Shown: positions 25,227 through 33,719, counted from the stretch's first letter. The stretch is DNA of 44,321 nt from Rubrivivax sp. (GCA_024641945.1 JAHECD010000025.1:1-44321), one strand, 5' to 3'. Program-made: numbers and translations. The notes: a model not told the origin generated them from the letters alone.

Positions 25227-25245
25227 GGGTCAGTCCGGTCGGCGC

Positions 25246-26508
25246 TCAGCGCAGGTTCACGAGCGTCTGCATCACCTGGTCCATCGTCTTGATGGTCTGC
25301 GCATTCGCCTGGTAGGTGCGCTGCGCGGTGATCATGTGGACGAGTTCGCCGGTGAGGTCGATGTTCGACTCCTCCAGCGCGCCGGCCTGCAGCACACCCA
25401 GATTGCCCTCGCCCGGCACGCCGAGCACGGCGTCGCCGGCGGCGATGGTCAGGCCCCACGCGTTGCCGCCGAGCGGCTGCAGCCCCTGCGGGTTGCGGAA
25501 GGTGGCGAGTTCCACCTGCCCGGCGGGCTTGGATTCGCCGTTCGAATAACGCGCCATGACGATGCCGCTGGACTCCACGGTCAGCGACGTCAGCGTACCG
25601 GCGGAGAAGCCGTCCTGCTGCATGTCGGTCACGCCATAGGGCGAGCCGTACTGCGTGGTGTTGCCCATGTTCAGCAGCAGGCCGGTGATCGGCAGCGTCA
25701 ACGCGCCGGCCGCATTGGTCGATGCAGGCAGGTCGAACGACACCGGCCCGAGCGGCGAGATCGGCGCGCTGCCGTTGCTCGCGTAGTCCACCGTCGCCAC
25801 CGGCACCGGGGCCGCCGCGCTGCCCAGCACCGTGGTGCCGTTGGCCGTGGCAAAGATGTTCCACGAGTCGGTGGCCGTCTTCTGGAAGTAGTACGTCAGC
25901 GCGATGTCCTGGCCCTTGGCGTCGTAGACGGTCAGCGACGTCGCGTTGTTGAAGGTCGAAGGGTCCGCGAAATCGATGGCGGGGCCCGCCACCGGTGCCG
26001 TCGTCGCCAGGCGCGAGTCGAGGTTCAGTTCGAGGTCGATGCGCGTGGTCTGCGCCGGGGCGATGCCGCCGGTGGGCAATTGCAGCGGGACCGACTTGCC
26101 GGGCAGGATGATGCCGTTGGCGTCGGACTGGTAGCCGATCAGCTTGTCGGCGGCGTTGTTGACGATGAACCCGTCGCGGTCGACCTTGAACTGGCCGTTG
26201 CGCGAATACGTGACCGGGTTGCGCCCGTCGCTGAGCTGGAAGAAGCCGGGCCCGTTGATCGCCAGGTCCATCGGGTTCTCGGTGGTGGTGATGTTGCCCT
26301 GCGTGAACTGCTGCGCGACCGTCGTCAGGTTGACGCCGATGCCGACGTTGTTGCTGCCGGCCCCGTTGAGCGACGCCGCGTAGACGTCGGCAAATTCGGC
26401 ACGCGCGGTCTTGGACCCGAAGGTGTTGGCGTTGGCAATGTTGTTGCCGATGATCTCGAGATCCTTGTTCGTCGCATTCAGGCCGGACAGGCCTTGCTGG
26501 AAACTCAT
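25246..26508 (-). CDS. flgE: Flagellar hook protein FlgE
   Basis: 420-aa hook subunit. The N-terminal coiled-coil/rod motif is FQQGLSGLNATNKDLEIIGNNIANANTFG. Hook domains follow, with NPMDLAINGPGFFQLSDGRNP and VTYSRNGQFKVDRDGFIVN. The C-terminal motif is GALEESNIDLTGELVHMITAQRTYQANAQ. The ATG at 26508 gives the canonical MSFQQGLSGL start and has a ribosome site GGAG; a longer in-frame reading adds 39 Arg/Ser-rich residues and is rejected. It lies 37 bp after flgD. Confidence 0.95.
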   Translation of the reverse strand: MSFQQGLSGLNATNKDLEIIGNNIANANTFGSKTARAEFADVYAASLNGAGSNNVGIGVNLTTVAQQFTQGNITTTENPMDLAINGPGFFQLSDGRNPVTYSRNGQFKVDRDGFIVNNAADKLIGYQSDANGIILPGKSVPLQLPTGGIAPAQTTRIDLELNLDSRLATTAPVAGPAIDFADPSTFNNATSLTVYDAKGQDIALTYYFQKTATDSWNIFATANGTTVLGSAAAPVPVATVDYASNGSAPISPLGPVSFDLPASTNAAGALTLPITGLLLNMGNTTQYGSPYGVTDMQQDGFSAGTLTSLTVESSGIVMARYSNGESKPAGQVELATFRNPQGLQPLGGNAWGLTIAAGDAVLGVPGEGNLGVLQAGALEESNIDLTGELVHMITAQRTYQANAQTIKTMDQVMQTLVNLR

Positions 26509-26545
26509 TCGGGGCTCCTTGGGGTGGCCGGTTGCGGCGTTGGAA

Positions 26546-27208
26546 TCAGTGGACGGTCTTGATGGCGCTGTAGGCCACCGTGCCCGAGCGCTCGAGCTCG
26601 AGCGTGAGCGAGTCGCCGCCGGCACTGACGGCGTTGACGTGGTCGTACATGAGCGGCGTGACGGTCACGGGGGCGGCACCGGTCGTCGCGGTGATGCGGA
26701 ACTGCAATGCCTCGCCGTCGGTGTGCGTGCCGGCGTTCCATGCAAAGTCGTGCCGGCCGGCGCTGAGCGCGCCGAGGTCCTGCGTGTCGACCACGCGGCC
26801 GGCCGCGTTGAGCACCTCGAGCTTCACCTGGTCCGACGTCGCGGCGAGTTCGAACTCGCCTGCACCGACGCCGCCGGCCACGGCAAGCCGATTGCCCGGC
26901 ACGGTGACGTCCCGTCCCACGAGCGAAGCGCCCTGCAGCGCCTGCAGCTGCACGAACTGCGAGTTCAGGCCCTGCACCGTGGTGTTGAGCTTGGAGATGC
27001 CGTCGACGGTATTGATCTGCGCCATCTGGCTCGTGACCTGCGCGTTGTCCATCGGATTCAGCGGGTCCTGGTTCTGCATCTGCGCGACCAGCAGCTTGAG
27101 GAAGCGGTCCGCGCTGCCCGCGTCGTTGGCGGTGACCGCGGACGAAGCGCCGCTGCCATTGAGCGCGGCGAAGGGGTCGGCGACGGCGGTCGTGGAGGTG
27201 ATGGTCAT
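26546..27208 (-). CDS. flgD: Flagellar hook assembly scaffold FlgD
   Basis: 220-aa hook cap that guides FlgE polymerisation and is then lost. The conserved N-terminal motif FLKLLVAQMQNQDPLNPMDN is followed by TSQMAQINTVDGISKLN. The rest is the FlgD Ig/tudor-like part, with LVGRDVTVPG at the start, an ALSAGRHDFAWNAGTHTDGE turn and VNAVSAGGDSLTLELERSGT near the end. It sits between flgC and flgE, in the standard order. Confidence 0.94.
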   Translation of the reverse strand: MTITSTTAVADPFAALNGSGASSAVTANDAGSADRFLKLLVAQMQNQDPLNPMDNAQVTSQMAQINTVDGISKLNTTVQGLNSQFVQLQALQGASLVGRDVTVPGNRLAVAGGVGAGEFELAATSDQVKLEVLNAAGRVVDTQDLGALSAGRHDFAWNAGTHTDGEALQFRITATTGAAPVTVTPLMYDHVNAVSAGGDSLTLELERSGTVAYSAIKTVH

Positions 27209-27215
27209 GCGGTGC

Positions 27216-27638
27216 TCACTGGCCCATCTGCAGCGTCTTCTGCAGCAGGGTGCGGGCCATGTTCATGACCTCGACGTTGTTCTGGTACGAGCGCGAGGCA
27301 GAGATCATGTTGACCATCTCCTCCACCGCGTTCACGTTGCTGAAGGTCACGTAGCCCTCGGCGTCGGCCGCCGGGTGCTTGGGGTCGTGCACGCGCCGGC
27401 CCGGCGTGGTGTCCTCGGTGATGTTGCTCACCCGTACACCGGCCGCGCCCTCGGCGCCGAGCGCGCTGCCCGCGCCCATCAATTCGGTCGAAAACACCAC
27501 CTGGCGCGCCTGGTAGGCCTTGCCGTCCGGCCCGGCCACGGTGTCGGCGTTGGCGAGGTTGGACGCCACGACGTTGAGGCGCTGGCTCTGCGCGCTGACT
27601 GCGCTGCCGGCGACGTCGAAGATCTTGAACATGCTCAT
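27216..27638 (-). CDS. flgC: Flagellar basal-body rod protein FlgC
   Basis: 140-aa proximal rod subunit. It begins MSMFKIFDVAGSAVSAQSQR, followed by NVVASNLANADTVAGPDGK. The FlgC-specific middle is RVSNITEDTTPGRRVHDPKHP with YVTFSNVN, and the C-terminal helix is VEEMVNMISASRSYQNNVEVMN. Length and order are typical. It lies 16 bp after flgB and seven before flgD. Confidence 0.95.
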   Translation of the reverse strand: MSMFKIFDVAGSAVSAQSQRLNVVASNLANADTVAGPDGKAYQARQVVFSTELMGAGSALGAEGAAGVRVSNITEDTTPGRRVHDPKHPAADAEGYVTFSNVNAVEEMVNMISASRSYQNNVEVMNMARTLLQKTLQMGQ

Positions 27639-27654
27639 CGCGGTGTCCTTTCAA

Positions 27655-28029
27655 TCAGGCCTGGTTGTGGCTCTTCATCGCGTCCAGCATGTTGCGCACA
27701 TGGCCGTTGATGAAGCGCAGCGCGGCGTCGTACTTGAGCGCGTTCTCGGCAAAGGCTGCACGTTCGCGGTCCATGTCGACGGTATTGCGGTCGAGGTTGG
27801 TCTGGCTCGGCGCGGCATAGCGCAATGCGGCGTCGGCGCTGCGCAGGGTGGCGTCGCCCGACTGGCGCGCGCTGGCGTCCTTCAAGGCGGCGGCGAAGTC
27901 GAAATCACGCGCCACGAAGCCGGGCGTGTCGGCGTTGGCAATGTTGCTGGCCAGCAGACGCTGGCGCTCGGAGCGCAGGGTCAGCGCCTGGGTCTGAAAG
28001 TTCAGCGGATCGGTGAGCCGGTTGATCAT
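27655..28029 (-). CDS. flgB: Flagellar basal-body rod protein FlgB
   Basis: 124-aa proximal rod subunit, first gene of the operon. The N-terminal region has LTLRSERQRLLASNIANADT followed by PGFVARDFDFAAAL; the C-terminal region has LDRNTVDMDRERAAFAENAL and YDAALRFINGHVRNML. It diverges from flgA across 149 bp, where the operon's promoter must lie; I could not find a convincing sigma-54 or sigma-28 site for this direction. Confidence 0.94.
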   Translation of the reverse strand: MINRLTDPLNFQTQALTLRSERQRLLASNIANADTPGFVARDFDFAAALKDASARQSGDATLRSADAALRYAAPSQTNLDRNTVDMDRERAAFAENALKYDAALRFINGHVRNMLDAMKSHNQA

Positions 28030-28178
28030 CGCGCTGTCCTGTAGAGGGCGGGCCCGGGTCTCGGGCGATGCGGTCGATTGTCGGCAGCAGCCCGCCGCGG
28101 CAGTCCAGGAAAAGACCGGCGATCGACCGCCATTTCAGGTCCTGGCGTGAACCGGTCCCGCGTAGATTGGCGCTTGTG

Positions 28179-28982
28179 ATGAAGTGTCTCCAAACCTCCG
28201 CGCACGATCCCGCCCGGCCCTGCCGGCCCGGCGTGCAGTCCCCCCGCTCCCTGGCCGTGGCGTGCTCACGTGCCGTCGCGACCGCGATGCTGGGCGCGGC
28301 GGGCGCGCTGCCCGCAGTCGCGCAGACACCGGACGCCGCACCGGGCGTCGATGCCGCCTGGACCGCACGTGTCGAAGCGCTCGCCACGCAGGCGGCGCAG
28401 GCCGCCGTGGGCGGTCGCCCGGGTGTGCGCGTCGAAGTCGTGCCCGGCACGCTCGATCCGCGCCTCAAGCTTGCGCCCTGCGCGCGCGTCGACATCTATC
28501 TGCCGCCGGGCCAGCGCGCCTGGGGCGCCACGCGGGTCGGGCTGCGCTGCGCCGACGGGCCGGTGGCCTGGAACGTCTACATGCCACTGACCGTGAAGGT
28601 CATCGCGCCCGCGCTCGTGGCCGTGCAGCCGCTGGCCGCGGGCACGGTGGTCGAGCCGAGCCACCTGCAGGTCGGCGAGGCCGACTGGGCCGCCGTCGAA
28701 TCACCGGTCGTCGCATCCGCCGACCTGGCCGTCGGCCGCACGCTGGCACGCGCGCTGCACGCCGGCGCCGCGTTGCGGGACGCCGATCTCAAGAAGCGCC
28801 AGTGGTTCGCCGTCGGCGACCCGGTGCGGGTGCTGGCCACCGGCCGCGGGTTTTCGGTCGGTGCCGAAGCCGTGGCGCTGACACCGGGCTTCGAGGGCCA
28901 GTCCGTGCGCGTGCGCACCGAGAGCGGCCGCACGTTGACCGGCATGGCGGTGGGCGAGCGCCGCGTCGAGGTCCCGCTGTGA
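28179..28982 (+). CDS. flgA: Flagellar P-ring assembly chaperone FlgA
   Basis: 267-aa periplasmic chaperone for FlgI. A long basic n-region is followed by a hydrophobic signal (about 30-48, VATAMLGAAGALPAVAQ). A central region contains RVEVVPGTLDPRLKLAPCAR, and the C-terminal SAF-like domain contains AAGTVVEPSHLQVGEADW, DLAVGRTLARALHAGAALR and VRVRTESGRTLTGMAVG. A disulfide is likely between the Cys residues in LAPCAR and VGLRCADG. An upstream in-frame reading from 28068 covers the promoter gap and is unlikely. flgM and flgN follow. Confidence 0.92.
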   Translation: MKCLQTSAHDPARPCRPGVQSPRSLAVACSRAVATAMLGAAGALPAVAQTPDAAPGVDAAWTARVEALATQAAQAAVGGRPGVRVEVVPGTLDPRLKLAPCARVDIYLPPGQRAWGATRVGLRCADGPVAWNVYMPLTVKVIAPALVAVQPLAAGTVVEPSHLQVGEADWAAVESPVVASADLAVGRTLARALHAGAALRDADLKKRQWFAVGDPVRVLATGRGFSVGAEAVALTPGFEGQSVRVRTESGRTLTGMAVGERRVEVPL

Positions 28983-29056
28983 AGGCCTTTTCCAGGGTGC
29001 GCCGGCCCACCACCCCCCGCATCCAGGGGGGATTCGAACGATTTTCGTCCGCCGGG

Positions 29057-29085
29057 CTAAAGTTCCCGAACCGGCGACCCGATAC
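29057..29085 (+). promoter_or_regulatory. Sigma-28 (FliA) promoter for flgM
   Basis: CTAAAG at 29057-29062 (inside CTAAAGTTC) and CCCGATAC at 29078-29085 closely match the FliA consensus (TAAA, about 15-16 bases, GCCGATAA); six of eight bases of the -10 match. It ends 48 bp before the flgM start. flgM is also sigma-28 controlled in enterobacteria, which makes this reading natural. Confidence 0.65.
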
Positions 29086-29133
29086 AGCGACTCAAGGGGT
29101 GCCGAAAGTGTCTGCCCCCTGCTGGAGCACATC

Positions 29134-29427
29134 ATGAAGATCGGTCAGTTCGAACCCAAGACCCCTCAGCCGGCAAGCACGGCCGTCGAGCGCAAGGCCC
29201 ATCCCTCCAAGGGAGCCGGCGCCGTGGAGCCGAGCGCCAAGGTGGCGCTTTCTTCGTCGGCCGCGCTGCGCACCGAAGGCACGGCAGGCGACGGCACCTT
29301 CGACCAGGCCAAGGTCGAGCGCATCGCCGCCGCCATCAAGGACGGCAAGTTCAAGGTCGACGCGGGCGCCATCGCCGACAAGCTGATCGCCAACGCCCAA
29401 GAACTCATCGGCCGCACCAAGGCCTGA
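29134..29427 (+). CDS. flgM: Anti-sigma-28 factor FlgM
   Basis: 97-aa inhibitor that binds FliA until the hook is finished and is then exported. The N-terminal half is disordered (Pro/Ala/Ser/Lys-rich). The C-terminal half carries the sigma-binding helices FDQAKVERIAAAIKDGKFKV and AGAIADKLIANAQELI, typical of FlgM. A GGAG ribosome site precedes the ATG. fliA is in the same window at 33720-34433, and a sigma-28 promoter lies just upstream, so the pair forms the usual negative loop. Confidence 0.93.
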   Translation: MKIGQFEPKTPQPASTAVERKAHPSKGAGAVEPSAKVALSSSAALRTEGTAGDGTFDQAKVERIAAAIKDGKFKVDAGAIADKLIANAQELIGRTKA

Positions 29428-29452
29428 CGCGGATTCGCGACTGGACCATTCG

Positions 29453-29830
29453 ATGCCCTTCATCGCCTCCGGCACGGCCGATCTCGAGCAACCGCTCAGC
29501 CGTGTCGAACTGCAGTTGCACGCCCTCGCGGACGCCCTTCGCTCGAACGACAGCCTCGCGCTCGAAAGCGCTGCGGCCGAGTTGCACAGCGCCTTGGCGG
29601 CCGCCGTGGACCATTTCCGGCATGCCGCGCGCCAGGGCAGCGTCCCGGCGCCGCTGCGCCAGCGTCTGGCCGTGGCCAGTGCCCAGGTGGCGGCGCAGCG
29701 CGAATCTCTCGCACGCGCCACGGCCGCGCTCGACCGCGCCATCGACGTGCTGATCCCCAGCTCGGCCTCTGCGTACGGTGCCGGCGGCACCGGCACGCGC
29801 ACCGTCTCGACAGGCTCGCTGCTCGCGTAG
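29453..29830 (+). CDS. flgN: FlgN-like flagellar export chaperone
   Basis: 125 aa, mostly long amphipathic helices with coiled-coil character (LSRVELQLHALADALRSND; LESAAAELHSALAAAVDHF; AVASAQVAAQRESLARATAA) and a short Gly/Thr/Ser-rich tail. FlgN proteins are weakly conserved; the call rests on size, helical pattern and the position 25 bp after flgM. FlgN would bind the hook-junction proteins FlgK and FlgL, whose genes are not in this window. A clear terminator follows. Confidence 0.75.
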   Translation: MPFIASGTADLEQPLSRVELQLHALADALRSNDSLALESAAAELHSALAAAVDHFRHAARQGSVPAPLRQRLAVASAQVAAQRESLARATAALDRAIDVLIPSSASAYGAGGTGTRTVSTGSLLA

Positions 29831-29863
29831 ATCCGGCCTTCGCGCCAAAAAAGTCACACCGTC

Positions 29864-29884
29864 AAGGGGCCTCCGGGCCCCTTT
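29864..29884 (+). terminator. Rho-independent terminator after flgN
   Basis: A perfect 8-bp stem AAGGGGCC/GGCCCCTT (29864-29871 with 29876-29883) with a TCCG tetraloop, followed by a short T-rich stretch. It lies 34 bp after the flgN stop and closes the flgA-flgM-flgN transcript, so the histidine kinase downstream must have its own promoter. Confidence 0.75.
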
Positions 29885-30020
29885 CGTCGTTTCGAAATGT
29901 GTGCAATTGCAGCGACAATCTTGCTCAAAGATCAAAGCGACAGGGGCAGGAGTCGGCCTTCGGGCCTTGAGAACGCTGCCGCCACGGGCCACGGGCCGGT
30001 GGCGCAAGAACGGGGCGACG

Positions 30021-32345
30021 TTGGGAAGCCGAACGAGCACGACAACAAGAACAGCCGAGCGCGCCGCGAGCGCGCCGCGCGAAGATTCCGCGAACGCAAG
30101 GCGTCCTGCCGGTCCATGGCTCGTGCTCATGGGCATCATGCTGGCGTGTGCTGCCGTGCTGTTTGCGATGCTGTTCCGACTGCCGGGCGGCGCCGCGATC
30201 GAGCGCTCTGCGGAAGTCTCCGCGCAGGTGGCCGAGCTCGCGCTGTGGACCGTCCAGCCGGGTGACCTGTCACGCCGCACCGAAATCGTCCGCAAGATCG
30301 ACACCTGTGTCGAGGGGCTTCGCCGGGCACTGGCGCGCGACGGTCTGGCACCGGCGCGCATGGCCGAATTCGAATCGCTCTGGTCGGACGCACGGCTCGA
30401 CGCGGCAGGCACCGGGGTGAAGGACCTGCTGACAGTGGCGCACGACCTGACAGCCGAAGTGCGGTCCGGACTCGACGCGCGCCACCGCCGGCTCGAGGTC
30501 TGGGTCAAGGTACTCACCGGCACGCTGGTGCTGCTGATGCTGGTGCCGCTCTACGGCCTCGTCCGCCAGCGGCGGCGGGTGCGCGACTCGCTCAGCCAGT
30601 TCTCCGACGACCTGGGCAATGGCGACTGGCAAGACGCGGTGCAGGCATTGCGCAACGACCGGCGCGTGGGTGCGCCGTCGGCCTTCGATGCGCTGGCCAC
30701 GGGGGTGGCGGGCGTGCTGGGCGAATCCGACCGCCGCTGGCAGGCGCTGGCCGACCTGTCGGCCGACTGGTATTGGGAAAGCGATGCCCAGCACCGCATC
30801 TCGCGCCTGTTCGGCTCGGTGGCGGTGTTCACGGGGCTGGGCTGGCAGGCCGACGATGTGATCGGGTGGCGCCACGACCAGATCGCCTTCTTTCGCACCG
30901 CCACGGGCAAGGACGGCTGGATCGAATTGCGCAATCTGCTCGAACGCGGCGCGCCCCTGCGCGACTTCGAATTCAACATCGTCTCGCGCGATCGCCGCTC
31001 GCAGCGCTGGGTGGCCGTGAGTGCCCGCGCGCGCACCAATGCCGCGGGCCGGTTCACCGGCTACGAAGGCATCGGCCGCGACGTCACCGACCGCAAACGT
31101 GCGTTGTCGCGCCTGAAGTCGAGCGAGCAGCGCTGGGCGACGATGGTGCGGCTGGCGTCCGACTGGTACTGGGAGACCGACGAGCGGCACCGCCTGTTGC
31201 CGATGACGTCCGAGCCGCATCGGCGCATCGCCGAATTTGCCGATCCGGCCGAGGGCCGAACGCTGTGGGACGCCTTCCCGTCGGCCATGCCGCAAGACGC
31301 CTGGGACGCACTGCGTGCCGACCTGGACGCGCAGCGCCCGTTCCGCTCGGTGGAACTCGCGCTCGACACCGGCGACGGCGGGCGCCTGTGGTTGTCCATC
31401 AGCGGCGTGCCGCGTGTCGATGCGCAGGGCCGCCTGCGCGGCTTTCACGGCGTCGGACGCGACGTCACCGAGCGCAAGGAAGCCGAGCGGGTGCTGCTGC
31501 GCCACAACGAGGAACTGCAACGCGCCGTGGCCGAGCGCACACACGCCCTGCAAGCCGTGAACCTGGACCTGGACGCGTTCTCGCGCCAGCTCGCGCACGA
31601 ACTGCGCACCCCGATCGGCCACGTGCAGGGACTCGCGCACCTGTTGCAGGCACGCGCCGGCGCCCGCCTCGCCGACGAAGACCGGCATCTTCTCGACCTG
31701 CAGGCGCAGGCCGCGACGGCCATGCGCGACACCGTCGATGCGTTGTTGCACCTGGCACGCTCGACGATGCAGCCGATGCCCACCGAGTCGACCGATCTGA
31801 GCGTGCTCGCCCACGAGGTGATCGATTCGCTGCCGCCGATCCAGCGGGCGGCGCCGGTGCGCTGGACGGTGCAACCGGCCATCCACGTCGACGCCTGCCC
31901 CGGCGCACTGAAGATCGTGCTCGTCAACCTGCTCGGCAACGCCGCCAAATTCACGCGCCGGGCCGCCGAGCCCGCCGTGCACGTCAGCGCGCGGGCCCTG
32001 GCAGACGGGCGCGTGCAGATCACGGTGGAGGACAACGGCGTCGGCTTCGACCCCGCACAGGCGGGCCGACTGTTCACGCCGTTCGGCCGGCTGCATGCCG
32101 GCGAGGACTATCACGGCACCGGCATCGGCCTGACGATCGTGCAGCGCATCGTCGAGCGCCATGGCGGCAGCGTCCAGGCCGCCTCAGGACCGGGCATCGG
32201 CGCGCGATTCGTGTTCACGCTGGCAATGAGGAAGGTGCCGGCGCCCGCGTCCTCTTCGCCGTCCGCGCCGCCCGGCGTTCGTGCATTCGCCGCGGCCGGC
32301 AAGCCCGTGCGCGCAGCCGCGACGACGGCCGATCAGAACCGGTAG
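30021..32345 (+). CDS. Membrane-bound PAS-domain sensor histidine kinase
   Basis: 774 aa from a TTG at 30021; an ATG at 30129 would give 738 aa. The upstream start is preferred because the first helix begins before that ATG (WLVLMGIMLACAAVLFAMLF) and needs the Arg-rich head. A periplasmic loop of about 105 aa is followed by a second helix (VWVKVLTGTLVLLMLVPLYG). Two PAS domains with the repeated motif WYWE(S/T)D and PAC ends GRDVTDRK and GRDVTERK follow. The HisKA motif is FSRQLAHELRTPIG (His526). ATPase boxes are NLLGNAAKF, VEDNGVGFDP and GTGIGLTIV. The last 40 residues are Ala/Pro-rich. No response regulator lies beside it, so its partner is unknown. Confidence 0.85.
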   Translation: MGSRTSTTTRTAERAASAPREDSANARRPAGPWLVLMGIMLACAAVLFAMLFRLPGGAAIERSAEVSAQVAELALWTVQPGDLSRRTEIVRKIDTCVEGLRRALARDGLAPARMAEFESLWSDARLDAAGTGVKDLLTVAHDLTAEVRSGLDARHRRLEVWVKVLTGTLVLLMLVPLYGLVRQRRRVRDSLSQFSDDLGNGDWQDAVQALRNDRRVGAPSAFDALATGVAGVLGESDRRWQALADLSADWYWESDAQHRISRLFGSVAVFTGLGWQADDVIGWRHDQIAFFRTATGKDGWIELRNLLERGAPLRDFEFNIVSRDRRSQRWVAVSARARTNAAGRFTGYEGIGRDVTDRKRALSRLKSSEQRWATMVRLASDWYWETDERHRLLPMTSEPHRRIAEFADPAEGRTLWDAFPSAMPQDAWDALRADLDAQRPFRSVELALDTGDGGRLWLSISGVPRVDAQGRLRGFHGVGRDVTERKEAERVLLRHNEELQRAVAERTHALQAVNLDLDAFSRQLAHELRTPIGHVQGLAHLLQARAGARLADEDRHLLDLQAQAATAMRDTVDALLHLARSTMQPMPTESTDLSVLAHEVIDSLPPIQRAAPVRWTVQPAIHVDACPGALKIVLVNLLGNAAKFTRRAAEPAVHVSARALADGRVQITVEDNGVGFDPAQAGRLFTPFGRLHAGEDYHGTGIGLTIVQRIVERHGGSVQAASGPGIGARFVFTLAMRKVPAPASSSPSAPPGVRAFAAAGKPVRAAATTADQNR

Positions 32346-33697
32346 GCCAGGCGAAGACCGCCCCAGTGGCGGCCCTGCACGGTGATCGGTGCGGCCACTT
32401 CCTTCATCACGACGAAGTTGCCACCGCCCATGTCGCGGCGATAGGTCTGCAGCAGGAACGGGCGCGTATTGCGGCCCGATGCCAGGCCGGTGCGGTCGTT
32501 GAAGATGCGCCGGTGGCGGCTGTGCGCGGCGTTCCAGGCTGCGTCGCCCGGACGCTGCGGATGGTTGTACTGCGCGTTGTGGCACGCGATATAGCCGTTG
32601 CGGTCGGCCGCGATGCAGAAGACCACCTTGTCGCTGAGCTTGCGCAGCGGTTCCTGCACCTGCGGGAACAGGCGGTCGGCGAGCGCACAAAAGCGCGTCG
32701 TGTGCTGCGCCGGTTCGGTGCCGGTGATCGGGACGTACGTGCTGTCGAAGAGATCCGCTTCCCCGATCTGGCCGGTGCGCAAGGCGTCGTCGAGCAGTTC
32801 GGACACACGCGCCGCGCCGTCCTGGACCGCCTGGATGTAGGGGGTGTCCGGGGTATCGACGCCGTTCTCGGCGACGGTCTCCAGCAGATGTTCAGAGATG
32901 CGCAGAAAGGTCTCCGTGCGTCCCAACGCCGCCTCGAGGGCGGTCGTGCTTTGCCGCATCTCGGACTCGACACCGACGATCTGCTCGTCGAGCCGGTCGC
33001 ATACGCTGCGGCTGAGCGAGGCCGCTTCCTGGATGCGCGCCACCTTGCGGTCCACCGACGCCAGCGCCTGGTGCACGGCGCCCTCTTGTGCGGCCGCGGC
33101 ACCCGCCGCCGGGTTGCGTCGCTGGATCTCCCGCGCGAGCCCGCCAATGCGCTCGTCGAGCAGCGCCACGGTGCCCATGATGGCCTTCGACGAGGCCTCG
33201 ACCTGCCCTGCCAGGTCTTTCACCGCATCGGCAACGACGCCGAACCCTCGTCCGGCGTCGCCGGCCCGCTTGGCTTCGACCGATGCATTGAACGCGACCA
33301 GGCGCGTCTGCAGCGCGATGCGCGTGATGTCGCTCGCCGCACCAGACACCTGTCGCAGCGATTCGACGATGCCCGACACGCCGTCGCCCACCGACTCGAC
33401 GGCGATGCGCGCTTCCGCCACCGCCGCCAGGCTGCCCTGGGTCTCGCGGTCGATCGCAGCCTGTGACTGCCGCACCTCCTCGAGCCGGGTCACCACCGTG
33501 CGCATGGCCTGCACGCTGTGCACCGACGACTTGTTCGTATCGTCGATGGCGCCGCGCACCTCGGCCGCTTCCTGGCCGAGCGTCGATGCCTGACGGCTCA
33601 GGTTGCCGACGATGTCGCTGACACGGGTATCGGCCATAGGCGACCGGTCGACGGCCGGTTCCGCTGGCCGTTCGGCCTTCCTGAATAGCGTGAGCAT
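32333..33697 (-). CDS. Soluble methyl-accepting chemotaxis protein with C-terminal sensor
   Basis: 454 aa with no membrane segment or signal peptide. The signalling domain is at about residues 25-200; the hairpin tip reads ITRIALQTRLVAFNASVEAKRAGDAGRGFGVVADAVK (cited as residues 125-160 of that domain by the parts IALQTRLVAFNASVEA and GRGFGVVADAV). It is followed by helices and a sensor-like domain (284-454): TYVPITGTEP, VVFCIAADRNGYIACHN, GRNTRPFLLQTYRRDMGGG, HWGGLRLAYRF. The tip has Arg and Lys where most chemoreceptors have Asn and Ala, but is recognisable. The order (signalling first, sensor last) is that of cytosolic receptors. It lies 22 bp after fliA, probably the same transcript, and its 3' end overlaps the convergent histidine kinase gene by 13 bp. 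Confidence 0.85.
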   Translation of the reverse strand: MLTLFRKAERPAEPAVDRSPMADTRVSDIVGNLSRQASTLGQEAAEVRGAIDDTNKSSVHSVQAMRTVVTRLEEVRQSQAAIDRETQGSLAAVAEARIAVESVGDGVSGIVESLRQVSGAASDITRIALQTRLVAFNASVEAKRAGDAGRGFGVVADAVKDLAGQVEASSKAIMGTVALLDERIGGLAREIQRRNPAAGAAAAQEGAVHQALASVDRKVARIQEAASLSRSVCDRLDEQIVGVESEMRQSTTALEAALGRTETFLRISEHLLETVAENGVDTPDTPYIQAVQDGAARVSELLDDALRTGQIGEADLFDSTYVPITGTEPAQHTTRFCALADRLFPQVQEPLRKLSDKVVFCIAADRNGYIACHNAQYNHPQRPGDAAWNAAHSRHRRIFNDRTGLASGRNTRPFLLQTYRRDMGGGNFVVMKEVAAPITVQGRHWGGLRLAYRF

Positions 33698-33719
33698 AGG
33701 AGTGTCTTGCCGGTTCGGT

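Noticed and set aside
28030..28178. GCCGACAA on the minus strand (near 28077-28084) as a sigma-28 promoter for flgB
   Set aside because: No acceptable TAAA -35 element at the right spacing, and flgB operons are normally middle-class genes not driven by sigma-28.
29885..30020. GCGACAAT as a sigma-28 -10 element before the histidine kinase
   Set aside because: Only five of eight bases fit and the -35-like CGAAA is too close.
30773..33466. 897-codon open frame overlapping the histidine kinase and chemoreceptor
   Set aside because: Runs through two well-supported genes in a different frame with Arg-rich low-complexity product.
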